From Enoplolaimus lenunculus (taxonomy: Eukaryota; Nematoda; Enoplea; Enoplida; Thoracostomopsidae): DNA of 64,000 bases. Position 1 is the stretch's first letter; each line of letters opens with the position of its first letter. The DNA lies in assembly GCA_030248215.1 (NCBI GenBank), contig JASANG010001414.1:582501-646500 (forward strand), written 5' to 3'. Both the position numbers and the translations under genes were made by a program. This document shows, piece after piece, positions 30,901 to 42,900 of this stretch. The notes under the pieces are model-generated. The model was not told where the DNA came from and ran no database searches. It worked only from the letters and a program-made list of their open reading frames with translations.

Positions 30901-33900
30901 GCACTCCTCTGGCCCCCCTTGGCTAAGGATCCCAAAACTTTGCAAGCAAAATTGAGTAAAATTTTACTAAATTTGGAATGTTCCAGTGCTATTATATAAT
31001 CTTCTAAATAGAATCATAACAGAACAAGCATTGACCACATTTTTCAATGGAGATGTAACCAACAAAAAATATATACACAATTACCTTTAGATCTACAACT
31101 AGGACCCATATTCTCAAATGTGTATAGCAACCATTATCAGTTGACGATATGTTTGGATATTAACGAACTGCAGCAATTGCGAATCTCAAAAGTTGCGTAA
31201 AAGTGGACAACCCCAAGTTTTCAACATCGCAATTCACTGGTTTGAAAGCTACAAGACCTATCACCAATTGCTTATAAGCGTTGCGCACATTTGAAAATAG
31301 GGGCTATTTTTCGCGGTTTGCGTTACCTAAAGTTTTCGCCAATTGTTTCTGTTGCATTTCGTTCGTTTCGCGTTCGTCAAATTCGTCATCTATAATGTCA
31401 TCGGAACGCAGTGACGTTTCGAATGACGTCATAACACTGCAACATACGCCGTTTCTGTTGCATTCCGGGTGATCCGGAGGGCATCTTGTTGTTTCCGTGT
31501 TACATTTTGAGTGCCATTTTCCTGTGGCCGGATCAGTGAATCCTTGCGTTAGACAAGTCGGGGCCGAGGTCTTGTTGGTAGAATTGCCAGACGACGAAGG
31601 TTTCATGCGCCGGCCTGAAATTTAAGCGGCAACAAATATTAAAAAGTATGGATACAGGAGACAAATGGTTGGGGACTTGTACCCTTTCCCTCAAAACCTT
31701 TTCTAAAACCTAAGCCTAAGCCTACGGTTGATCCTAAGCCTAAACCTAAGCCCATTTGGTTGAGAGTGTACAAGAGTCAAAGGCGGTGTTTAGGACTAAA
31801 TAGCCGGCGATGTGCAGGCAGCATTTCATGTGGAGATGGTATCACTTACTTTTTTGGACTCCAGATATTTGTTTGGTTATTCTAAGGACAGCAGAAGTGC
31901 CACTTTTCTGTCACTTTTCAAAATTTCAGAGAAGGATATGTTCCCTGTATTCCTTTCCTTGTATCCACCCTTTAGCAGGCACGTAGCCAAAAAGGGCCAG
32001 GGGGCGTAGCCTCCTGGAAATTTCTTGCCCACCCTAGGACTTTTTAACCTTGCTGGTAAGTTATCAAAAACCCTTGACTGCCCCTCCTGAATAAAGTTTA
32101 GCTCCCTAGCAAGGCGAGCTGGCTACGGGCCTGCCTATTAGCATGAGGTTTCCCAGATTAAACGTTTTTGGCTGATGGACTAAAGCTCGTTTCGTTGAAT
32201 AGTGCTTGAAACATTCAATGATGCAAAAATTTTAACAATCGACATGAACGCTTTCAAATAAACTAAGCATATTGCGCAATTCTTCGTTGCGTTACGGTGT
32301 AAAATATTAATCATGAACAGGGGTGTATACAACAAGGAATGGAAAGATACATTCTCCGAAATTTCGTAAGTTTGGAAAAAACCACTTTGCGAGCTGAAAA
32401 TTACCTGCAGATGTCTGAAATATTTTCTTGCTCGCTATAATCGCTTGAAAATACAACTTTTAGACGAAATTAACACATACCGAAATGAAATTCTGGTTAC
32501 GCCTCTGGTCATAAGACAAGTAATTTTTTAGGTATCACGACAATTCGTCGACCGACAACTCGTCGATCGGTTCATTTTAATATGAAATTTCATCGAGACG
32601 ACGTTTCGTTACTCATCACTATGCTTAGGTTTAGGCTTAGACTAACAGAAGAAAAGCGCCAAAATGTTCGCAATTTGACTTACTTCTGCCCAATCGGCAG
32701 CAAACATTATTAGCCGTTTGACATTGATATCCAACAGGGCACAAACTAGCGATACAGTTACCGTTCGGTGGTAAACCATCAAAACACACTCCGCCCCCTG
32801 AAAAAATATTTCAAACGGTCCCGTATAATCATATGTGAAAGTGGAACATTTTTCCAGTACCGGCAGAAGCGTCCCCCAAACCTTCAATTGGGGACAACCC
32901 GACCTTTGTTGGCACATCCTGGCGGACTAAAATTTTTTCGAGGACCACGAACTTTTATAGAGCTGTGACACGTTTGATAGGGGCCTTCCGACTTGTTTGT
33001 GGAACCTACTAGATTCATCCTAATGCCGTCCTTGCGTTTTCACAAATATTTTTGCCCCCCCCTGAAAATTTTCTGGGCCCATTGTGATAGAAGGCTAATT
33101 CTGACATGGCTTTTTAAAAATTTTTAGCTGTTTTTTATTAAAGGGTTAGCTCGCTATGGGCCTGACATATCAAGCTAGCGTGATAACTTGGGGGGAACGC
33201 ACACTCATTGAATTTCATTCATTTACAACCCGCACCTTAAGTTTATACATCTTCACAATGACTGGTGTATCAAAACACATAGCAACTTTTACACCCTGTG
33301 GCGGAACTTTTTACATAAAGATACGTATCCAAGACAGCAGTGTTACAACGGAATTTCGATTCCGGCTAAAATTTCGATAAAATTTATATTCCGATTCCGA
33401 TCCCGACTGGCTGCTATTGCGATGCCGGAATTCCGATTTTTCGGTTAGGTGTTTGTAAGGTGGTTGAACCAAGGTTCGCCTGTTGTGTACGTTCGTTCAT
33501 TCGCAATTAATCTATTTGTTTTTTCAAATATTTTCAGTTGTTGCTTGAAGAGCATTTAGCATAGCAAATTATTATGCTGATTATCAAAATGTGACAGCAA
33601 TTGAAAACTTAAGTTTTACCTTTAACGAATAACTAAATTTGAACTTTAAACTCTATTTCATAGCTTCAAGCAATGATGTTCACCACACAAATTTTCAAAT
33701 ATAGCTCGATTTTTGGTTCAACACTATCCTTACTGTAGTGAAAACGACGATCCATTGAATTGGTTAATTTTCAAAAATCTGTGTCCGCTTACTTATTGTT
33801 TTATAAAAGACTTCATATTTAAAGTTTTAAAATGCTAAAAATGCTTAACTGCATTTAAACTTAACATCATGCGGATCCAGTGCTCTGAGAATTGGCAGGC

Positions 33901-36900
33901 TGCTCTTTGAATTTATAGGCCTCCATTAATATAATTTTACAGCGTTAGTAGATCGCTAATACAATCAGCTGTACAAGCAATTTTTCCCGAAACTGTGAAC
34001 AATACAGACAGGCATACTGTAACAAAAGTTAAAATTCATACACTTTAGTTTTAATATAGAATTACTGAAACTTAAATTCCGATTCCGATTCCCAATCCGG
34101 TTCCGATACAAAAAATTTGATTTCGATTACGATTCCGCTTCGGAAAAATTTAAAATTTGTAAATAATCTTTTTCATGTCTTCAGAATTTTTGGTAAGAAT
34201 ATCTTGTCCATGGTTTATGCGCCAGAACCTAAAAATCCTATTCATATATGCAAGTTTAGTAGCAAAAACGTGGATATATGAATAGGGTTTTAGGATACAG
34301 AAGATGTAATTTTTCAAGATCCACCCGTCAATAAAGTAAAAAAAAATACAATTTTATGTTCTCTTACCCATAAAATTGCTGTTCGGAAATCCTAATCCGT
34401 TATTTATCGATCCAAATCCTCCCGTGTTCAACAGCGATGAATCAATTGTGTTGAAGTCGTTGCCAAAAGTGTTAACACCAAACGGAGACGTTAACGCTTG
34501 ATTTGTTGTAAGAAGCCCTAAATTCGACCCTACGCCAGTTCCAACGCCACTTTGGCAGCATAAGTTGTTCGGCGTGCATGCGTAAGACAGAGGGCACAAT
34601 CCTGCTTGGCATTGTCCCAGCGGAGCACCACCATCAGGACAGCCACCTAAAAAGTTTTGAAAATAAAAATTAGAATAGAAAATAGCTTTTACGTCTGAGC
34701 AAATCAAAATACGTAGACTCTTGCTCACTCAGTGGGCTCGTAGCTAAGGGGGGCCAGCGGGACTTATTATCTCTGGAACAATTTTGGCCCCCTCTCCTAC
34801 AAAATTTTCAACCTTGACTGTAGGTCAACGAAAACCTTTGTATGCCGTCCTGAAAAATTTTTTAGTAGCAAAGTGAGCTGACTACGGGCCTGCCACTAAG
34901 CCTAAGCCTGAACATAAGCCGAAGCCTAAGTCTAAGCCTGACCACAAGCTTAAAGCCTAATTCTTAGCTTTTAAGCATATCCTTAGCGTAACTACTAAGC
35001 ATACTGGTGGAACCAAGCAGGTTACACAAGCTGAGACACTTCCTCTACAGAGATCAAGGCCAAAATTTTGTATTATAGATTTAGCACTAAAATTACGTTT
35101 GGCGTCTCGCTCACGAGGTTTTCTCCATTATATATGGTCCATCTCAGTCTCAAAATTTTTTGCACCCACCACAGGCTAAGCACCACTTTGAAAATACACG
35201 CACATCACTCCAGCAAATCCAATCATCAAAAATCTCACTTGATGCTCCAATACCGTTACATCTTCCAACTACTTTGCATAGCGTCCAACCCCCCTCTAAA
35301 CTGATCAATCTGCATTCCGTGCTTTGGGTACGACCAGTGCGAACTGATACTATGCTTCTCATGGTACGAATCAAAGCCTAACCCACTGTCGCGTATTAGT
35401 AATAATTAATTTTCTTACTTGTTCCAACACCGCTAAATCCTCCGAATACCGTTACATCTTCCAACTAGTTTGCATAGCGTCCATCGAGACCCCCTCTATA
35501 GTGATAATCTGCATTCCGTCCTTTGGGTAAGACCAGTGCCAACTGATACTATACCTCTCATGGTACAAATCAAAGCCTAACCCACTATAGCGTATTAGTG
35601 TTAATTAATTTTCTTACTTGTTCCAACACCGCTAAATCCTCCGAATACCGGTACATCTTCCAACTACTTTGCATAGCGTCTATCGAGATTCCCCCTCTAT
35701 AGTGATCAATCTGCATTCCGTCCTTTGGGCAAGACCAGTGCGAACTGATACTATGCTTCTCATGGTACAAATCAAAGCCTAACCCACTATCGCGTATTAG
35801 TGTTAATTAATTTTCTTACTTGTTCCAACACCGCTAAATCCTCCGACAACAGGGCAACAATACTGACCACTGATGCAAACTTCGCCAAGTTGACACTGAC
35901 CGTTGAGGCAAGTACTCGATGGTGTGACGCCGTTCGGACAAACTGCTGTTGCTTCTAAAATTTCGAATGATTCGAACAGAGTCGGCCGCGGAGACGGAAA
36001 TTTTTTAAAAAATGGCTAAGATGTTTAGTGAGACAAGAAAAAATTTTCTAACATAGAACTGTCTTGTGTAAACCTGAGTCTAAGGCCTTTATTCTCAAAT
36101 CTGAATAGTACTTATCACCAGTTGGTGCTAGGACTTGTAACTTTCGAACCAGTGAATGCTGAGGCTCAAAATTCAGCACATTTTTTACATATGATTTGAT
36201 GCACTCCTGTATGAACTTTGAGTTCAAGATCTGCAACAGTTGGTGAGTTTAAAAAGCTATTATTGATAGTTGCTATACACGTTTGAGAATATGGGACTAA
36301 CAGTCTACGCATTAAAACACTTAAAAAGTAAAATTAGAGCGAGCAAAAATGAAAACTGCAACAAATGTACTATGGGGGCATAGCAAGGATTTCGGAGAGA
36401 GGGAGTGTTTTAAATAATTTCAAAGGGGTTTCTTGTGTCGCAATGTTAAATTTTTGTCTTAAAACGCCTTCACGAAATCTCAACAGGGGTTGACCATCGA
36501 AATCCCTCCTTGCTACTGGCATGTACCTATGCCAGTCGTTATCACTCCAGGATTAATAATTTCGTTAATGTTGCCTGCGTTGTTCTGCGTGCAACATATG
36601 TTGTTTATGCAAGATTCGCCAAAATTGCAAATTCCATTGATGCACGAGCTGGTGGGTGTGCCTCCGTTTGGACATTGACCTGAAAAACAAACGAAATACG
36701 TTGCGCAGAGTTTAATAGAGGGTCTTAAAATGCATGCAAGAGCTGCATAGTATACGCAGGTAAACGCGGGCCGGGTAAGAAAATTTTCATGCATGCATAC
36801 CAGCGGCTAAAAATTTTAAAGCGCAGGTATAAATTTGTTAATCTTTAACTCACCTAAATTTTAACACAATAAACGGCAAACAGTGGTTCAAAATACATAG

Positions 36901-39900
36901 CTAGTACGGTGTTACATTTGTTTACTTAATGGTTTGTTTTAAAAGTATCTTTACGCACCGACACCTCTGATGTATATACAAAACAACCTTTCAGTTGAGC
37001 TAATCTCAAAACGACTCAAAGCCAAAGCTTTGTTTTTATTTATTTTTTGAAGCAGAAAAAGGTTTGAAATCGAAACATCACTAAAATTTTGCAAGTTTCT
37101 TGGATTATGTGTTTTTGAGACCGTCACATTTTGTCTTCGATTTTCAAATAAGTTGCCTAATAATTAAAGTTTTGACCTGCTTAACGATGCACAGCGTTCG
37201 GTTTTAGAGTAAACTGGCGTTTACAACTCACCTAAAATAGGCTGTGGTCCCACGGTGCCTCCTAAATTGCAACAAAACTGATCGTTAACACATGAGTAGC
37301 CGAACGGGCACAGACCATTGATGCATGGACCAAGTGAATCACCGCCATTTGGACAACCTGAAAAATAAGATTCAAGTAATATTTTGACCCTTAATCTAAC
37401 TTATCAGTTTTCTGTTTGTGATAATGACCCATGTATAGATGAGCTTGCTGTTGTTTACGAGAGTTAAGCTTGAGCTTTAGACTATTTTTTACGTAGGCTT
37501 AGGCTTTTACAAATTTAAAAATTTAATTCGAAAACGCCGCTCAAATATAAACAAGGCGAAGAATAAAATTCAAAATGCTTGTTGCATAAGCTCAAACTTT
37601 AGAATAAAATACATTATCGGCTGTAAAACTTAAAACGAACACTGTGTGAAGAAGTTTCAGAACCAGGGGCGTATAGGAAAGGGCGACCAATGTATAGAGC
37701 AGCGCAGTAACAGTACAAGTAGTATACATATTTCAAAGCCTAAGCCTAAGCTTAAAAATGAGCTTACACTTAAGCCTAAACATAAGCAAAAAATTAGTCT
37801 AAAGTTTAAGCTTATTGCAGTCTACCAGAAAAACGTTCCGACCCTGATGTGTATCCGCGCCGAAAACAGAATATCAACGATATATACCTTCTCAAAATAT
37901 TTCACAAAACGGTAAAAAGGTTCTTTTACAGGGCTAAAAGTTTCCGTGCTCTGATACAGCCGCTTACAACTTATAAATCGGATTATACAATCCCGGAATA
38001 GAATCCTTTTTGAGTTTTGGTTAGAAACAATACGACAATTCTCCTGCTAAGCATTCAGCAGATAAATGAAAATTTATCAAAAAGATTAAAGTCCCCTCTT
38101 ATAGCTCTAGGTTTAAGAAGGAATTTGTCTTGCAACAGCCAATTTGCTATTGACAAACTTACTAGTAGGAACTGAAGTGCGACAGCAAAGATTCGGAGGA
38201 ACAATACATTGATAACCGAAATTACACAATCCATTAATACAAGGACCTTCGGCGATCTGATTGTCTGGACAGCGGTCTAAAACCAACGGCCAACCTTTCG
38301 GACTGTAGTTTTTGAGCCAATCCTCAGGTTTATTACGTCCCTCCGCTCTTGTTTTAGGTTACGGCTTGAGTTTAGGCATAGACTCAGGAATATGCAGCGG
38401 CGGATCCAAAAATTTGTGATTGGGCATGCTATATAAGTACAATTTTTTTGCAGTGGAAACATTGTAAAATAGGGACCTTATCATTTTATCACAAAAAAAA
38501 TTTCTGACGGGGTTGGCGTACACCAAGCCTACTCAGCATCCGCTGGTAGGAATAACGAAATACTTAGTTTTAGGCTTAAAAATTAAGCGTTTTCCTACGC
38601 CTAAAAATTAACCTAAGACTGAATCTCTGTTGAGGGATGGGTAAAAGAGCTGAAACTGCAATTAACAGAACGTTTTTACACCGTTAACTTGATAACAACA
38701 AAATGCTGACGTGTCAAATTGAATACTTTAAGTACCATGAGTAGTAAAAAATTAACTACATTAATTTTAACGAACTTTTAAAAATTGTTGAAAAACTTAC
38801 TCGACGGTCCACAACATAAATTGTTTTCACACGTGTATCCGAGTCCACAGTAGCCATTGATGCATTCAGCAACCGCTACACTACCATCGGAACACGTATC
38901 TAGAACAAAAATATGAATTTAGGGTTGAGCTATACGTAAGGTTGCTCTCTCTCTTCACAACAAGCATGCCCGAAGCCAGCTCGACTTGCTGGGTGGCTGA
39001 AAATTCTTTAGGAAGGATATGCTAGGCTTTTCGATGGCTTTACAAGCAAGATTGAAACATTTCTAGACTAGCCAAAGGTTTCCAAAGGAGGCTGAGCCAC
39101 CCCTGGCCTACCTACGGCTACGGGTTCGACCATAAAACTTGAGATTTAGAAGTATTAAGCTAAAGTTACTTATCATTTCAGCGCAACAGATATATCCAGG
39201 TGACACGCAAGTAAATCCGTCGCCGCGAGTAGCTCCATTTAAGCATCGAGCGACTCATGGAAGTTTGAAACTTTTCTGGGAGATAAAATTCTTTCCAGGG
39301 AAGGCTGAGGCTCCCTTTTGGCTACGGGCCCAGCAACACTTGAAATTAAGCACAACTAAGAGAACGTAACTAAGCTAAAGTTACTTGTCATTTCGGCGCA
39401 ACAGATATATCCAGGTGACACGCAAGTAAATCCGGCACCGCAAGTAGCTCCATCTAAGCATCGACCAACTGGCTGGCTTTGATCCGGACAGACTGCTGAA
39501 ATTTAAGACATTTAATCTATTTATTTGGCTTGTTTCATCACCGGAACCAAAGTCATGATCCGTGGAGCCACGCAAATTCTATATGTGGCATAGCTTGTCG
39601 GGTAAATTGATCTCAGTTACCCTTAAAATTTATTTAACAGAAATAAACTTCGTCGAGACCGACGTGTTCATCTTGATCCGCTTTCGTCTGTACGCAAACT
39701 CGTATTTTTGCATTTGAAAAATGTTTATACGTGCAATAAAAGCTTGTGGTTTGAAAGGAAAAAATTTCAAACAAATTTTTAGCTTACCGTTATTTCTTTA
39801 CTAAATTAATGCTAAAAAAATTTAAAGCTTGGGACAGTGCCGGAGCAGGCTTGGGTGGGTGCGCCAAAATTCCAGCGTGGGAAACACTTGCGATGATCAA

Positions 39901-42900
39901 AACATTTTTCAAAATTTGTTCGTTTAAAATCTTGTTAGGGAGGGAGTGCTCCTTTTTGGAGTGGGGTTCCCCAAACGGGGGGTATGGTGGGTGACTGCTT
40001 CTCCCAGGCTATGAATGGTTCAGGCCATGCTGGCCTAAAAACCAAAAAAGCGAAATTCCCAAAAAATATAAAGTAGTCTTAAGAAACTTTACAATATTGC
40101 GGCATGCATATATGCTTGTATAAATACGATGGTTAAAAAACTAAAATATGGTTTAGAGTATATATACAGAATGGTATCAGGACCGTAGCCAGCTCACTGA
40201 ACCGACCCTGCCCCTCCTTGGCTATGAGCCCGAGTGGTATGCAACAGTCGGTATAACTTGCATTGGTCTAGGAACTATCCTAAATTGGCAAATATATCAA
40301 ACCAACTACTAACGTCATAACTATCTACACTGTTCCTGATGATAAAAATTAAAATTTGATTCAGGTTTAAGCCTTAAATTGCTTTAAAGGATATTTCAAA
40401 ATTTATGGACTTCAAGAACATTGTGTTTTCTATTGCCCAAAATTGCTGTCAGAAAGTCTGATCTGACTAAAAGCTAAAATGGCCCCAATTATACTAGGTA
40501 TACTGTGACACTTTTCAGTCTTACAAATCTGGTCAATCACTTGACTCGCCCCACAACACAACGAATATGAATTATAATTTGAGACCGTCTGGCACAGGCC
40601 GTAAGGACAATCGGTACAAGATGCAGACCAGTACTGACATCCGGCTAAAAGCAAATTAAAAGGATTAATTCAAATTTGTATTCTGGATTCCAGTGTACAA
40701 CCGGAGGTCTGCGTCAGGCTCCGGCAAAAAATCGACCTGAGGCACCGGCTCCGATAGAATTTTTTGCCGAAAGTTCCGGCTGCACCCTGGTCGATTATGA
40801 ACGAAATCACTGTTTAAATTTAAACCGCAATTTTAGAAGTGCTGCTCAAGAAAGCCACGATTAAGAAACGTATATTAATTTCTAGCCTTAACCACAACCC
40901 AGCTTATAGATTTGAAAATGATCTGTACTGCTCATTCATTACTTAGATTTGAAGTTTTCAAACACAAAACTAGTAAAATTTTGCTTAAATCTAAGCTTAC
41001 GCGCAGCGATTTGCAGCAGGAGCGATATTATATCCTAGCGCTTAAAGCCTTCATGAAATATGGCTGCGTTCGCTAGCGGATCTACAGGGGAATCGGTAAG
41101 GGCGTACGGCGTTCCAAATTAGAAGTTTTGGTGAAAAAATGGTAAGTTTTCTACCCTACAATTATTGCCTTTGGAGAATTGACGCATATATAGCATGCAG
41201 TTTATTGCGTTTCATAAGTTTTGCTAATCTAAGCCGGTCAGAAATTTGTGGATCCGGCGCTGGCTGCATTAATAGATTGTTACGGTGAGTGGCCAAGAAA
41301 TAGCATTGTTGCGGTGAGTGGCCAAGAAATAGCATTGTAGCTGCAGTTGAGAAATAGTTGGTTCGGCCCATGTATAGAACAGGGCCGGAAAAGTAGTATA
41401 AGCATATTTCTAAGCCTAAGCCTAAGCCTAAGCATATGGATGAGCCTATTCGTAAGCCTAAGCCTAAGCCTAAACCTAAGCCCATGCAAACAATTAGTCT
41501 AAAGCTTAAACTGACTCTATTATAGCCCGTTCGGAAAACGATCCTACCCTGTTCTATACAGGGGCCGTTGGTTTTTGCTCATGTACACTTCCTCTCGCAG
41601 TTTTTGAAATTTTCAAAGTTTGGCACAAACTAGGCTTAGGTTTAAAGTTAAGCGTATGGGAAAGTATACAAGTGCAAAATGGTGAATGAAAATATAATAT
41701 AAATACGACATGCTAAATAATTCGCAAGCAAATTTAAATTTTTGAACTGAGGAAGTTTGTTGCTTTGCGTATTGAATAGAGAATGATTTTGAAAACGTCT
41801 ATAATGAATTAGGTATGAAAATAATAAATTAAATTTAAAATTATGACTTGGTATGCTGAAAGTAGATTAATAAATCTCACCCTTCGTGTGAAAAATTAAA
41901 TCAGCTGAGTTAAAAGGGAAAGCTATTACTTCTTGAAATCTAACTGGTATACGCCAAATAATGTGAAGTTGAGTTGTTGGGATCCTATGAAAAATAAAAA
42001 CCACTATTTTAATATATATGTCGTAGCCCAAGCCGTAATTTGGCCTAATTACGTATTGGGTTCAGTGAAAATCGGAATTAGGACTTTGGCTAGTCCGTGG
42101 TGAAATTCTCTTTGTCAAAATGTGTATGGTTTTGTCTGGTTATTACTAAACTGTAGACAACCCGGATTCAGCTTTTGACTCGTCCAACCGGCGGGAAATT
42201 CAAATATTGGCGGGAGATTCAAATTTTGGCAGGAAAATTTAAATTTTGGCGGGAAATTCAAATTTTGGCGGGAAAACATAAATTTTGGTTGTACATTCAC
42301 TTTTTGGCGGAAACACGTCAAAATTCATATTTTGGCAGAAAAATTCCAATTCTAGTCGAAATATTCAAAGTTAAGCGCGAAATTCAAACTTTTGGGCAAA
42401 TTCTAACTTTGGCGCAAGAAACAACATACAGTTAATATACCTTGCCATTTTTCAGACATGTCCTAATAATAGGCTGCAAAAAATAACATACTAGCAGAGT
42501 GTGAAAATAATTACTGTGTGCAAAAAATAGCTGTAATTTTATTGCTAGTTTACAATAATATAACATGGACATTTGACATTGTCGAGCGCAGTATATTAAC
42601 CTGGATGATACATTACGCCTTGGACTACGACATATACACTGGTTTATATTTTTTAATACTTTACACATGTTGGATTAGACTGGTTTATTGTTTCCATAGA
42701 GGGGTCAAATCCGTACAGTTTACCTTTAACAGAGTAAGAATTTCGTGCATATATATAAAACATATGATAAAGTGGAGAGAGTAAAATATACTAAGAAAGC
42801 GACTAAGTATATAATAGTTAACTGTACATCAAACACTTGGGTAAATGTGGGTTTGCCGAAATACCTGAATAACAACAGTAACCATTTTGGCACGTATATC

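Noticed and set aside
35240-35850. CRISPR-like regular repeat array
   Set aside because: Units are 200 bp, contiguous, without spacers, in a eukaryotic intron, and include part of a neighbouring exon.
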